64,000 bases of DNA from Rhizomys pruinosus (GCA_009823505.1 VZQC01010984.1:4942735-5006734); one strand, 5' to 3'. Positions 46,063 to 58,524 are shown, counted from the stretch's first letter. The notes: generated by a model not told the origin, from the sequence alone. Made by a program: numbers and translations.

Positions 46063-46074
46063 GTGAATTTTCTG

Positions 46075-46175
46075 CTTAAAAAAAAAATACGTCTAACCCA
46101 AAAGAAAGTAAATGGCACTAAGAAAGAAGGAGGAGTTGCTATGCTAATACTAGATAAAATAGAATTCAAGGCCTT
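46075..46175 (+). mobile_element. L1 ORF2 endonuclease-region fragment
   Basis: Codons GTKKEGGVAMLILDKIEF resemble the L1 ORF2 N-terminal region (motif type AGVAILISDKIDF). Only ~30 residues, no flanking L1 sequence recognised. Confidence 0.4.
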
Positions 46176-46180
46176 TGGTT

Positions 46181-48239
46181 GTGTTTTGTGTGTGGGATAT
46201 TTGATCACTAGGTGGAACATCTTTGGCGTGGATAGACAGGCTTTTGCCAGGCCTATGTGGTGTGTTTCTGAGTACCTGGAAAGATTTGGTTGGTCAGAGC
46301 CTGCCCCGGGTCACTTTAAGGTTTTTATTTTGTGGTGATGTGTTTGGGGGAACTGCCCCATTTGGCTGGATGGGCATAAATATTGCAAAGTTTAGTAGAA
46401 AATAAGATATTGTACTAGGTTGAAGTGGTTAAATGTTTCTTAGAGTGGAATGATATAAACATTAAAGCCAGTTTACTAATGGTTTAAATGGGATTATGAC
46501 CATACAAGGTTGTGGTTGGTTTTCGGTCCATTCCTGGCTTGTACTGGACTTCTAGTTGTAGATACAGATTAAAGGGCCATAGACAAGTAATGGGTTACCT
46601 TTGACAAGTGAAAGATATTTTTTGGTTTCTGTCTATTATGCAAGTGTTACTTTTGATATCTCTTCTGCCCATTTCAAGATAACTTGACTCAAGAAAAGCT
46701 ATGTTTAATTCCCTTAACTAGTGGCATGCACCCCAGGAGACAGTTTGGATGAACTTTGTAAATTTTTTCAGCTTAATTCTGGTCAACAGGTATGTTCCCT
46801 GTTATTGGAAAACTACAAACAAGGACATGTGGTTTGGGAAAGTAAAGAGACTACTTATGTTTGTAGTAAATCATTTCTGTTGAAGACATACCTAAAATTG
46901 TTTAAATTTCTCTTATCAGCTTTGCCTGCTTATCCTATGGTGTTAAATTTCTTCCAGTCAATGTTTATTCAAGGTGTCTTAGGCTTTTTGTCAAGCTTTA
47001 TCTAAATATGATACAGTAATTAAAAGTACTATATTAGTGTAACTTAACTTTTTTGGATGCTTAATGCCCATACCTAAGGCCCATACCAATTTGGCCAAGG
47101 GATTTAAGGGACAATTTTGTTCCTTGCCCTCTGAGATCAATTGGTCCCAGCGGATTTTGTATGGGGGCATCTCTTAAAATGTTGTACAGTTGTGAGTCCC
47201 CAGGCTTCCTGTGCAGGGAGGTCTTGGAGATCCACCAACAGAACCCTAGCCAGTGTCCAGTCTATAAATAGGAAACTCAATATACAGGAAAGTCAGCTTG
47301 TCTTCCAAGGGAAGCCCCATCTACCAAGACCTTACTTTGCCCTCAGTAGACAGAACAGGTTAAGAATGGCCAGAAGGAGTCAGGTGCCTCCCCCAAAAAA
47401 GAGTGCCCCCTGAAGACCAGAACCTCAAGTGACCTTGAGAAAACAAAGTTTGGCTAATCTGGGCTAATTGTGTGGACTTAAACACCCAAAAAGAAAGTAT
47501 AACCAAAAGATAGTCAATATGTTTCTTTTAAAGCCTGAAAAATTGTGCCTCCACATATTGGGTGTAAAGTTACATGAAATAATGTTAAACTAGCATAAAA
47601 ACCTTAGATCTTGGCCTTGAATAACAGAGTAGGGTCACTGTAGCCAAAGGACAAGTTCGCTATTGTTGTTTATTAATGCTCAATAATAAAAATTTCCTCC
47701 TTCTTTCTAGCAACTGTCTAAGTGGAAACTCATATCCTGACTATTAAAAAGCCTGAAAAGCATATCCCAAGTCCTGACATCATGGCCAAATGAACAGAAG
47801 GAGAAACCTAATAAATGGATGCTTTTTTTCATGATGCCATATTCTTTATATTAAAACGATATTCCAAACATACAGAAAGGTAAAAAGACAAGCAACAATA
47901 CAATGAACTCCCACAGCACTGAAATTGAACAAATTTTTGGGGCATTTACATGAAAACTTCTTTTCAGGAGAAATTAACCAGGATAATAGCTCTCTTCCCA
48001 GTCCAGCTTCATCAAAGGCACTGCTGTGTACATGTGATAGATTGCCTTGTGTGTCTCTTATACTTGGCCACCATCTCTCCAAGAGATGGGGAGATGTTCT
48101 TCCCTGAAATACTAGAATGTTTAGTACCTAAAGGGACTGGGTAAATATTCCTCAAACAAGTGCATAGTTGAGTAAATCCACACCCACTAGACCCGCAACC
48201 CATTATCATATCTCTTCAAATTTATCCTGATTCAGATAG
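46181..48239. other. Unassigned stretch, possible retroviral remnant
   Basis: No SINE for 2 kb. Composition and phrasing (short frames of 60-95 codons, splice-like and polypurine stretches) suggest an old LTR element, but I see no LTR pair, protease or polymerase motif. No open frame is long enough to be functional. Confidence 0.25.
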
Positions 48240-48665
48240 TATGTCCAGGTCTAGAGAGATTCAAAATTCTGGGTCAAGAAATTCTAATGAACTTTTAAGT
48301 TGGGCATTGGACTTCGCCCTGTTCTTACTTCTCCTGGCCCCCTGCCTAGATCATGCACCTAACTGCTCCTGCCTTCATTTTGCCTTCATGGACACCACTC
48401 AAGGATTTTATTCTAGGGGGTCTTTTAGATTGGCCCTCTGAATGGGGGATACCCCAGTTGCCACACCCAACGTCCCTTTTCAGCATGGAAGAAGTCAGAG
48501 TGGTCGGCGTCCAGATTCCCTTCTAGCAATTAGGGTGACCTTTTCAGAGGGTAACATAACTAAAGAGGAGCTAGAAATGGACTAGGCAGTTTAGGGATGA
48601 GACCTCCCAAAATTAACCAGACTCTCTCAGCTGAGAACTCAAGGCTTCCTGGACCAGCCAGTAAA
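48240..48665 (+). mobile_element. Possible ERV1-type internal/LTR-edge remnant
   Basis: The stretch ccacacccaacgtccctttt, cagcatggaagaagtcagag, gtggtcggcgtcc recalls DNA near the 3' LTR of rodent gammaretrovirus-like elements. Frames are broken and short. Family assignment is weak. Confidence 0.3.
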
Positions 48666-48965
48666 CACATACCCTTGAAAGAGCAGGAAAAGTAGAAAGA
48701 AAAGAAAGAGAGAAGAGAAAAAAAGAGAAGCACATACAAGCCCTGTAGACTGATTCTTTATTTCACCAGAATAAGAAATGGAAATCCCTCCCCCTTATTT
48801 TGTTCTTGTTGCTTTGTTTTGTTATTGTCCTTTTGTATTGTTTCTGTTTTCCTGTGAAAAGAAAAAAATAAAGAAAAAAATGAAACAAACAAACAAAAAG
48901 AAAGTGAAGATTTGTGCTTGGGAAAAATAACACTATCTTGGTCATAAAGACAATTAAATGAGAGT

Positions 48966-49223
48966 CTGGGGAGATGGCTCAGTGGATAAAGTGCTGCACA
49001 AACATGGGGCCCTGAGTTCTGATCTCCACATAAAAGCTGGGTGTGGCATTGTGTGTCTGTAACCCCAGCACTCAGAGATGAAGGAGAGACAAGCAGATCC
49101 CAGGGGCTCTGCCTGACCAAGTCGGTATGGCCTAAACAGTAAGCTCTAAGTTCAGCGAGTGACTTTGTCTCAAAAAGTAAGCAGATAAAGGAAGATACTA
49201 CATAACAACCTCTGGCCTTTACA

Positions 49224-49264
<41 letters not shown>

Positions 49265-49320
49265 ATGCATGCACACACATACACCATGCACACGCATAAA
49301 GAAAATTAAATAAAAATATA
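48966..49320 (+). mobile_element. ID/B1 composite SINE (ID_B1 or B4 class)
   Basis: A tRNA/ID-like left half (gagatggctcagtggataaa) is joined to a B1-like right half (gctgggtgtggcattgtgtg, tgactttgtctcaaaaag), then an AC-rich tail. Together with the CA tract it creates an artificial 188-codon minus frame. Confidence 0.75.
49225..49262. repeat. (AC)n microsatellite
   Basis: About 19 AC units within the tail region of the composite SINE. Confidence 0.95.
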
Positions 49321-49472
49321 ACAAAGGGATATATACTGTAGATATAAATGTGTATCTTTAAAAATTATTTTTATTCTATCTTTAATAAAGGGATATAATG
49401 TAAATGTAAATATGTACCTTAGAATATTATTTTAATTCTATCTGTACAATAATTTTGTTGACAATGTCTGTA

Positions 49473-49481
<9 letters not shown>

Positions 49482-49507
<26 letters not shown>

Positions 49508-49615
49508 CTTTTTGAGACAGGGTCTCCCTTTAGTCCCAGCTGGCCTGGAGCTTGCTATGTAGACCAGGCTGGCCTTTAACTCACAGAGATCTGACTACCT
49601 CTGCCTCCCAAGTGC
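49482..49615 (-). mobile_element. B1 SINE, 5'-truncated
   Basis: Antisense B1 with a T-run over 30 bases, missing the first ~30 bases of the head. A 15-bp target duplication tctgtaagctttttt lies at 49,467-49,481 and 49,616-49,630. Confidence 0.94.
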
Positions 49616-49630
49616 TCTGTAAGCTTTTTT

Positions 49631-50203
49631 ATTCACCAAGGGAAACCTTACAACCTTCCACTATATTATTGCAGTGAGTTGAGCCCCCACTTCCACGACT
49701 ATTCAGGGTGCTAGAATGAGCTTCATGATTCTTTTCAGCCCTAAATAAATAATTTTGAGTGTCTCACCCTGTTCCAAATAGATGCCCTGGTAAAATTTTT
49801 CAAATAGAATTTATGTCGATATGCAAAACAGCAGGCCCATTCTAGAGAGCCAGCCCAGGTCCTTTACACAGGCTCATTTACTTTCATCAACCTTGAGTCC
49901 CTGCCAACAGGACTCGCAAGTTAAGGAAATGGACTCCAGGTGTTGGGGGATAACACCTGCTTCAAAGGAGTTTTAGAATTAAGGGTTATAATTTACATAT
50001 TTAGTGCAATGTTCAGGGGATTCATGAGGTACATAAAATATATTGAAATATATTTTAAATATTTTAACATATTAAATTATAGTTAAGGGAATTAAATTAA
50101 TGTACTAAGTTAATAGTATTTATAATTTCCTTCTCTTCCCTACAGTCCACACAGGGCTCTGGGTAGAGGTTGTCAACAAACAAAGCCTTATGTGATCAAA
50201 GTA

Positions 50204-50205
<2 letters not shown>
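49631..50205. other. No recognised feature
   Basis: Unique-looking DNA, AT-rich after 50,000. Nothing recognised. Confidence 0.4.

Positions 50206-50247
<42 letters not shown>
50206..50247. repeat. (TG)n microsatellite
   Basis: About 21 TG units. Confidence 0.95.
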
Positions 50248-50248
<1 letters not shown>

Positions 50249-51156
50249 TGTTGCTTTATAATCTATGGAAAGTTTTAACATGCCATCTGCACTGAGACCT
50301 CAGCTGGCCCACACCTTGCATAGAGTTTCTATGGGACAGAGATGATTTGCCCAGATTGCAGGTCCCTGGGAACCTGCGGAAGAAGTGTGTGACACTGCAG
50401 TCACACTCCTACAGGAGACCTGTCACTCCAAAGTCCATACCTCCCCCCATGGCTCACAGGGTCACAAAATTTTAAGAAAGATGACCAAGTAATGAATTCC
50501 CAGGGTGCAAGACTTCCAGTGCCCAAACCAAGGCAGTCCCAAGAAATCCAAGAGGAGTCAGTCATCCTAACTGCTAAAGAAAATGAACAAACATCAAACC
50601 CCATAGACCAGGAAACATTAGCCTCAGAGCCTCAGCCAACAGGCTGCTTGGGATCCAGTGGCAAAAGCCTTGATATCAAGACGTGTCTCTGGCTTTGAAA
50701 GCTCTCAGCTCTCCCAGGGAGTGCAAGGGCAGGTTGCAAAGTACTTCTCAGTTTGGCCCCTAGCAAGGGATCAGTACTGGTGTTAATCTCCTTCCTGGGT
50801 TTAGTCACGCTCTTTCTGAGTCCAGGCATATGTGTCCCAGCATGGAGCAGGCAGCTTGCAGGTTCAGGTTTCTTCTCACAGAGCAGATGTCTGTGAAGCA
50901 GCAGGCAGTCCCAATTCAGCTACTGTAGATCAAGTGTGGCAAGAAACGGTACACAATACGGAGGGTATACCTCCAAGCCTCTTCTTTAGAGACGTGCAGA
51001 AGTGCCATTTGACAAAGACTAAAGAACTGAGTGGATTAAAAAATAGTGACTTCTGCTTGTTTCAAAACTGTCTCCTTTCTACAATAGTTTACAAATACCT
51101 GGGGTTAGAGTACATTCCTCTGCTTATTTTGTACCCAAAGGGAAGAGCTGTGAGTA
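50248..51156. other. No recognised feature
   Basis: Unique-looking DNA. The 68- and 140-codon plus frames have no domain, and the longer one runs into the TG tract. Confidence 0.45.
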
Positions 51157-51193
<37 letters not shown>

Positions 51194-51219
51194 ATCTGTG
51201 TGTCTGTGTGTGTGTGTGT
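51157..51219. repeat. (TG)n imperfect microsatellite
   Basis: TG units with cgtatc and tc interruptions. Confidence 0.93.
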
Positions 51220-52189
51220 TGCTGAGAAGGGAAGTTTTTTTAAGCATCCTATAATTATTGGGAACTGTTTCATAAAGAGCAATCTCCAGTAAAGAGATCA
51301 CAAGAGAAGTTGGTTTGTATCTCCATATCAGTTGCTGAAAGGAATGCTACCGGACAAAACATCAAAGAAAACTATAGTTTTATCATCTACAGCATCAAGA
51401 GCAACTTCCCCAAATCCAACATGCTGGGGGCTGAAGGGCTTTGGGAAAGACTACAAGCCACAGATACAGGGAGACCTTAAGACTATAGAGAATCTTCTAC
51501 CTACCAGAGGATTTTACTGTTTTAGGAAAGTGGTAGTGTGAAAAAAAATATAGTTCTATAAGCTTTTAAGAGTTTTTTCACCAGCATACTACATTCATTC
51601 CAGAAAAATCCTCTTCCTAGAAAAATTGACCTCAGCTGGGGACAATAAACCAGTGAGCCAAATATCTCCAGCACCATCTCTCCAGGTGCACTCATTGATC
51701 TTCACCCTGATCTGATCTGTGAGATGGTGACCTCTGCTCACTCTATCACCCCACCTCCTTCCAACTTCTGGCTTCATTTAGCCAATGGGAGACTCTTGCA
51801 AGAAGATATGGGCGGGATGAAGACAGATAAGACCGAATGAGTCAGAGTTTACTGTCCACATGAGTAAGGTTTGTCAGTGGCAAATTCCCTCTAGTAGGAA
51901 AAAGCCCTCATTATATGGAGTTCTCTGACAGTATCTCTTAGAGCGCTGGTAGCTTCTTGCCTCCACCCCTTCAAACCTAGGACTGGTGAAGATTTCCAGC
52001 TATTCCTAGTCTTGGGGTACTTTACCATCCTGCACTGGTTCTGCTAAATTTACCTACACCTATGAGTAGACCCTCACCATTGCCCTGTAAGTAAACACAA
52101 TAAGCTCTCTGATTTCACAAATGCAGTTTGGAGAAATTGGACCTGTGTTTGTAGTAGTGACCAAGAAAGGAGGAGTTCAGACGTAGTTT
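51220..52189. other. No recognised feature
   Basis: Unique-looking DNA with short frames only. Confidence 0.4.
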
Positions 52190-52360
52190 GTGCCTCCCAG
52201 AAGGATTTTAGCAACATGCGGCCAAGCTGTTTCAGGTTCCTATTGCCTTGACTTCCCCTCCGTAATGGATTATAACCTGGATTGTAAACTGAATAAACAC
52301 TTTTTTTCTCCAAGTTGCCTTTGGTCAGGGTATTTAATTATCACAACAGAAATGAAAGTA
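52190..52360 (+). mobile_element. Rodent medium-reiterated repeat, 3' end
   Basis: Same kind of 3' end as 39,250-39,346 (aatggattataacctggatt, aaactgaataaacac, ccaagttgcctttggtcagg). 5' part missing. Confidence 0.5.
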
Positions 52361-52565
52361 AGTTGTATATTAATGTGTCCAGACACAAAGAGTCACCAAA
52401 TTTCACTAGATCTGATGATTGGAATATAAATGGTCTCTCCCCCTTCAAACCCACCCAAACTCATCCTCGGGAAAACTCAAGTTTTGTTATTCTGGTAATA
52501 CTGTTATGACTTTAAAAAATCAAAAGAACTCACCAAATTTCACCTTGCTTAATATTTACAGACTA

Positions 52566-52733
52566 CAAGCCGGGCATGGTGGCGCATGCCTTTAATCCTA
52601 GCACTTGGGAGGCAGAGGCAGGCAGATCTTTGTGAGTTCAAGGCCAGCCTGGTCTACAGAGTGAGTTCCAGGACAGCTGGGGCTACAGGAAGACCCTGTC
52701 TCAAAAAGACAAAAATAAATAGATAAAAATAAA
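52566..52733 (+). mobile_element. B1 SINE, near-consensus
   Basis: The least diverged B1 in the window, from agccgggcatggtggcgcat to ctgtctcaaaaagac. A perfect 15-bp target duplication aatatttacagacta lies at 52,551-52,565 and 52,734-52,748. Confidence 0.97.
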
Positions 52734-52746
52734 AATATTTACAGAC

Positions 52747-52750
<4 letters not shown>

Positions 52751-52796
<46 letters not shown>
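52751..52796. repeat. (AT)n microsatellite
   Basis: About 22 AT units just past the B1's right target copy. Confidence 0.95.
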
Positions 52797-52798
<2 letters not shown>

Positions 52799-53375
52799 AC
52801 TGGGTGTTTCCATTTGGCAGGTCAGCAGGTAAGGAGGGAGGTGGTAGCTGAGCTCTGTCAATGAGAAACCAATTTGGGTTAGACTGATAAGAAAATGAAA
52901 CTACTGTTGTGTATCAAAATCTGGTAATGTGCTTTTAAATCTTGGCCTGTGTGATTTATTGGAAAGAAGGAAGTAAAGAGAGAGAGAGCCCTGGGAGAGA
53001 TCAATGGTGCTGAAAGACTAAGAGGCAAAGGTGAAACCAGGTGATTCCTGCCTTCAGTTTTTGTACCTGTGTTTTATTACATTTAAAGGGAAAACATGGT
53101 GATAGGACTTATTATTTTATCAGGCATAGGGAAAATATTAAAGAATCATAAAAGCAGGAAGATGAAATATAAATGAGACGGTATAGTGCCGAATAAAAAT
53201 AAAATTGAAGCAAAGGAAAGACAGAAACCCAAGAAAGCAAGAAAGGAGGAAGATGGAGATGAGAAGTGTCCAGGAAGAATTCATCTTTCTGATGTGGATT
53301 ATTTTTATCTCTCAAATTATAAAAAAGGAACATTTTAATATGTTTTCTCTTACTAATTTTGACTCATCTTTCTTC
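52797..53375. other. No recognised feature
   Basis: Purine-rich unique DNA. A 73-codon minus frame has no known domain. Confidence 0.4.
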
Positions 53376-53625
53376 TTTTTTTAATATTTTTTAAATTTTA
53401 TTTATTTCTGTATGTGTGAATGTATTGTCTGCATGGAGGTTTGTGCACCTGTGTCGTGCAATGCTGCGGATGTCAGAAGAGGGTGTCGGATTCCCCTGGA
53501 ACTGGAGTTCTCCTGGAATTGGAGATTCAGACGGTTCTAGGCTGCCATGTGGGTGCTGGGGATCGAACCAGGGTCCTCTCTAAGAGCGGTCGGCGCTGTT
53601 AACCGCTAGGCCATCTCTCCAGCCC
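53376..53625 (-). mobile_element. B2-type SINE, duplicated-core subfamily
   Basis: Full-length antisense copy with both cores and ggcctagcgg-type A box (read as ccgctaggcc). Low divergence. Confidence 0.94.
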
Positions 53626-53812
53626 CTTACTTCTTATTTTTAAGATGTTAAATACGTCCTACTTTGCCCTTCAGTATTTTAACAGTAAATCTTTAGACAA
53701 GAGTTGCAAGATCCATACATCTTGAAGTTTGGAGCACCTGGACTTGGACTGTGTTTCCTAGAGCAATAACAAACAATTTTATGTGATGAGATACTTCATC
53801 AAAAGTGTGTGG

Positions 53813-53956
53813 CCGAGCCTGATGGTATATGCCTTTAATCCCAGCACTAGGGAGGCAGAGGTGGGCAGATCTCTGTGAGATTGAAGCCATCCTGATCTCC
53901 ATAGCAAGTTCCAGACCAGCTGTGGTTACAGAAAGACCCTGTCTCAAAAAACAAAT
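53813..53956 (+). mobile_element. B1 SINE, older
   Basis: Several substitutions (gagcctgatggtatatgcc, gattgaagccatcctgatc). Joins directly to a truncated B2. Confidence 0.88.
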
Positions 53957-53968
53957 GACTGTGGTAGG

Positions 53969-54098
53969 GCTGGAGAGGGACCTCAGCCATTAAGAGCACT
54001 GGCTGTTCTTGCAGAGGACCCAGGATCAGTTCCCAGCATCCACATGGTGGCTAACAACACCAGTAATTCCAGTTCTCGGGAACCCAAGCTCAGCATTT
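53969..54098 (+). mobile_element. B2-type SINE, 3'-truncated
   Basis: Head and B-box region (gcagaggacccaggatcag), then stops after cagttctcgggaaccc. Confidence 0.82.
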
Positions 54099-54183
54099 GA
54101 ATTCTGAAAAGAAGATGCAATTCAACTGTTAGGGATTGTGCTTGAATTTTCTTGATCACTGAATCATCAAAAACTTGAACTTG

Positions 54184-54350
54184 TTAGCTGGGTGTGGTGG
54201 CACACACTTTTAATCCCAGCACTCAGGAAGCAGAGTCAGGTGGATCAATATGAGTTCAAGGCCAGCCTGGTCTACATAGCTAATTGCAGGACAGCTGGGG
54301 CTACATGGGACCCTGTCTCAAAAAGACCAAAAATAAAAACAAAACAACAA
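54184..54350 (+). mobile_element. B1 SINE
   Basis: Full-length B1 with an AAAAC-rich tail. A perfect 15-bp target duplication aaaaacttgaacttg lies at 54,169-54,183 and 54,351-54,365. Confidence 0.96.
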
Positions 54351-54391
54351 AAAAACTTGAACTTGCTTAATTTGAAAAAAGTGCTTATTTT

Positions 54392-54618
54392 TTATTTTTT
54401 TAATTTAATTTATTTTTTTATGTGTATGAGTGTACCATCTGCATATAAGTTTGTGCACCCATGTCGTGCAATGCCACGGAGGTCAGAAGGGGTGCTGGAT
54501 TCCCCTAGAACTGGAGTTAAAGACGGTTCTCAGCCGCCATGTGGGTGCTGGGAATTGAACCCGGGTCCTCTGCAAGAGCAGTCGGAGCTCTTAACCGCAA
54601 GACCATCTCTCCAGCCCG
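54392..54618 (-). mobile_element. B2-type SINE, single-core young form
   Basis: Antisense copy with one core. A perfect 15-bp target duplication aaaagtgcttatttt lies at 54,377-54,391 and 54,619-54,633. Confidence 0.95.
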
Positions 54619-54633
54619 AAAAGTGCTTATTTT

Positions 54634-56155
54634 AAAAAAAAACTTTTGGTCCTTATTCCTTAATGCCTCTGGGTTATAAAATCCCCCAAATAAGTGCTCC
54701 AAGACAGAGTGATGAGAACATTCCTCTAAGGGAAAGTTGGTACACAATTTCCTTTTTCAGTTCCTCCTGTCCCTATACTATCCACAACGCAGCCATCTTT
54801 CCTGTCCAGAAAATTTCTCCAAACATCAGCTTTCTAAGTGTGTCTAAACTGCATGAGCAATGAGAGTGTCTCTCCATCTTCCTCTGTTACACAGCTTTTT
54901 CTCTTTGCATTCCCTTACCATGGACACATCATAGGTCGTCTCACTCATCTGGCTGTCTTGCTGGAGTAGAACTGTAAAAATAAATTCATGATGGTAATTT
55001 CCTCAACAGAGAAGGTCAAAACAGTGCCAAGTAATTAAATTTTAAAAGTGATTTTAGGACAGGAAATCAGGGGTTGGTTTATGGGTCACTCTGGGAAGGC
55101 TAAGGGCTATGATGAAGGCTGAGATCCCACCCCACTGCTGACTTAGTGGGGTCTAACCCCAGCACACGAAAGTGTGTAAGCCCCCACAGAACAATATCTT
55201 ACTTTCAGGCCTCTGACTGTCAGCCCTTCGCTCTGGTTAATATCATCAAGGGAATCCTTGCCTGACAGAATGCAATTTAGGATCTATTAAATATGATTAC
55301 TTGGCCTTGAAAATGATGGATATTGGACAGAATTATAGAATCACTTTACAAAAGAAAAGTCTCTCTTACATCCTTTCTTGTGGAGCCTAAAATGAAGCCC
55401 GGGGAAATCCCTCCAAGGGGCTATGGCATTTATAGCTTAGGTTTATGAAAAAGAGAATTGATATTCATATTAAAAACTGTAAAAATTGAGCAAGGTGAAG
55501 ATAGCGAGCATGCAGACAGTTGTGACATGTGTGTGAAGGACGACTGGCATGTTGCCAGCTGACTTACTTGCTTTAATTATATTAGTAACATGAAAGACGA
55601 CACAATTTGAAACAAGCTCTTTGGGCTTTTCATTCAAAGGGTATCCCCTTGTGACTACTTTTTATGGTACCACCCATTTCTAATTACTTAAGTGTTTGTA
55701 ACTGAAATACTTCAGAGTTCATTGCTGGGTTTGCTGTGGAGGTGGCCAGTGTTGGAGCTTTTATTTAATTACATTTTGTTCCTGGTTATAAAAGCAAAAT
55801 ATAATCATTGTAAAAATTATAAACCATAAAGAACTGCAGAGAAGATATTAAAATCATTTATAATTCTGCCACCTACAAATTGCTGCTAACGTTTTGCTGT
55901 ATACCTTCTAAGCTTTTCACACATGTTCATTCATGCAAATTCATATACATGTGGCATAATCCAGACACATATATGTGTACACACATTTATATTTGCATTG
56001 TTTATCTTCTAATTGGCATATCAACTAACTAATGTCAAAACAATATATATTATCATGTACATTTTAAACATAATGATATACTATGGCTCTTCCCCAGAGT
56101 GTTTTATGAGATGGTTTCTTTTTCTTAACCAGACTGCTACCAAATTCCTGGGCTC
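54634..56155. other. Repeat-poor stretch
   Basis: About 1.5 kb without recognised interspersed repeats or exons. Confidence 0.4.
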
Positions 56156-56168
56156 AAGAGATGTTTCC

Positions 56169-56430
56169 TGGGCTGGAGAGATGACCTAGCGGTTAAGAGC
56201 ACTGACTGCTCTTGTAGAGGACCCGGGTTCGATCCCCAGCACCCACATGGCGGCTGAGAACCATCTGTAACTCCAATTCCAGGAGAACTCCAGTTCCAGG
56301 GGAATCTGACGCCCTCTTCTGACCTCCATGGCATTGCATGACACAGGTGCACAAACCTACATGCAGACAGTACATTCGTACACATAGAAAAATAAATAAA
56401 AATTAAAAATAGAAAGAAAATAATTTAAAA
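56169..56430 (+). mobile_element. B2-type SINE, duplicated-core subfamily
   Basis: Both cores present, exact B box ggttcgatccc. A 13-bp target duplication aagagatgtttcc lies at 56,156-56,168 and 56,431-56,443. Confidence 0.96.
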
Positions 56431-56809
56431 AAGAGATGTTTCCCCTTCTTCCTGAGTAGCTGTGATTAACTATTATTTCTTAATAAACTATATAATGGTT
56501 ATATCTTACTCATTGTACATATATATATCATCAAATTTTTTATAAATTTTTATTTTTTTGTGTATTTCATATAGAGCATATTAATCATCTTTATACCTCC
56601 TTCCACACTGGCACCCTCCCCCTCACTGGACCTCATGGATTCTGTCATTTATACTAAGGTCTATGGAGTCAGGTTAGTGTCCTTAGTTGTCCCTCAGTTC
56701 AACTTCACTATGGTCTAAGCCTGTCTAGAGTCCTCCCCTACCCCTGCTTTTTTTTAGGATGCTTGGCTGTAGTCACCACCTTTTTTGCCTATGAGAATTT
56801 TTTTTTCAA

Positions 56810-57378
56810 AGCCAATGTTTTTTGAAGTTTTGTGCATTTCCTACAACATTTCTTAATCAAATCTACACCCATTCCCCCTCCCTTGCCCCATAACCCACCA
56901 GAGCTCATGCGTTCCACCATGAATGTCTTTCATCTTTTTCTCAATCTTTTTAAAAAAATTTCCATGCAGGGGCTGGAGAGATAGCCTAGCGGATAAGAGC
57001 ACCGACTGCTCTTGCAGAGGACCCAGGTTCGATCCCCAGCACCCACATGGCGGCTAAAAACCGTCTGCAACTCCAGTTCCAGGAGAACTCCAGTTCCAGG
57101 GGAATCCTAGACCCTCTTCTGACCTCCGCGGCATTGCACGACACGGGTGCACAAACCTACACGCAGACAGTACATTCATACACATACGAAAATAAACAAA
57201 ATTAAAAAAAAGAAAAGAAAAAAATTTCCATGCAGAAGTTTACTGTTTGGGGCAAAAGTTTACTATTTCAGTCAGTTCTTTAACCCAGTCTTTTTTGTTG
57301 TTGTTCGTTCCAATTTTTATCACTCCAAAATATGCATATATGCATGGCACACATATATTGAGATTATGACATCATAGG
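56810..57378 (-). mobile_element. Younger L1 3' end nested in L1
   Basis: Antisense 3' UTR of the 22-kb/40-kb type (tttgtgcatttcctacaac, ccaccagagctcatgcgtt, actgtttggggcaaaag). Split by a B2. Confidence 0.75.
56970..57217 (+). mobile_element. B2-type SINE, duplicated-core, nested in L1
   Basis: Both cores, intact boxes. A perfect 18-bp target duplication aaaaaaatttccatgcag lies at 56,952-56,969 and 57,218-57,235. Confidence 0.97.
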
Positions 57379-57658
57379 TTTTAGCAACCTCAGCTTAGGA
57401 TTTCTTTTTTTTTTTTTTCCTTTATTGGGCTGAAAAATGTCATGTTTTCCTTAAGGAAGTATTTGAAGGCTCCTCCTTGGCAAGTCCAAATAACCATCAA
57501 TCTTTTCCTTGTGTTCCACACTAGGGTCTTCCCTTCCCATGGTCACCAAATGAGGTCCAGTAAGCACTGTGTCCTGTCTTAATCTTCCTGTACTGGCCTC
57601 CATGATACAGCCTGGGTAGTCCAACAATGGTAAGTCTATACCTAGAGTCCTTCCCTTT

Positions 57659-57918
57659 TTTTTTTATTTTTCTTTTTTAATATTTTAATTTCACGGTATG
57701 TGTTGAATGTACTGTCTTCATGCCAAGTCTGTGCACCCGTGACGTGCAAATGCCGCGGAAGGTCAGAAAGATGGGCGTCGGACTCCCCTGGAACTGGAGT
57801 TCTCCTGGAATTGGAGTTTCAGACGGCTCTCGGCCGCCATGTGGGTGCTGGGGATCGAACCCGGGTCCTCTGCAAGAGCGGTCGGCGCTCTTAACCGCTA
57901 GGCCATCGCTCCAGCCCC
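57659..57918 (-). mobile_element. B2-type SINE, duplicated-core, part corrupted
   Basis: The head half is near-perfect. The tail half has extra bases (aaatgccgcggaaggtcag, aaagatgggcgtcggac). A 15-bp target duplication agagtccttcccttt lies at 57,644-57,658 and 57,919-57,933. Confidence 0.94.
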
Positions 57919-58524
57919 AGAGTCCTTCCCTTTAAGAAGAGCAACTCTTCCTCACCCAGAAGTAATCAGCTGGCAATAGTTCTGCTAAGATTGGGGCCTG
58001 CTGCCCATTTCCACAGTTCTATGCTAGGTTTTTGTCTGGTTGAGTTTGCATGGGTCTGTGCATGCTGGCACCATTGCTGTGCGTTCATATAAGCAGGGTC
58101 CCAGGAGCCTTTTAGGATGCTATTTCCATTTGATTATGCTCCTCTTCCTGGGCTCTTACCATCTTTCTGCCCCCTTCTTCCGAAATGGTCCCTGAACCTT
58201 GGGTAAATAGAGTTTAATATAGGAGTCCTATCCAAGGACTCACACTCAACAGACTCTTATTCTCTACACTTTGCCTATTTGTGTCCTTTTGTGTTTCTGG
58301 CCCTCTGATGCATGAGGAAGTTTTGCTGATGAGAGTTGAGAAATGCCTTAGTATTTTCTCTACACCCTTGTTCCTCTATGTTCCTCTATGAGGCTGCATT
58401 GCAGATGTGTCACTTAAGGTCGGACAATTCACAGAAATTCTCTGTGTGCAACTAGTTGAATTTTAAATTGGTAGGAATTTAAGAGCCCAGTAAGTCACAT
58501 ATATTTTTAAAACATTATTGATCT

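Larger units (their letters stand above)
56540..58490 (-). mobile_element. Old rodent L1 3' UTR, interrupted
   Basis: Antisense Lx-type 3' UTR (tggtccctgaaccttggg, aacagactcttattctctac, ttgctgatgagagttgag, the reverse of the type seen at 15 kb). A younger L1 end with a B2 in it and a separate B2 interrupt it. Confidence 0.65.

Noticed and set aside
48758..49324. 188-codon minus-strand open frame
   Set aside because: It reads through a composite SINE and an AC microsatellite (Cys-Val run). No domain.
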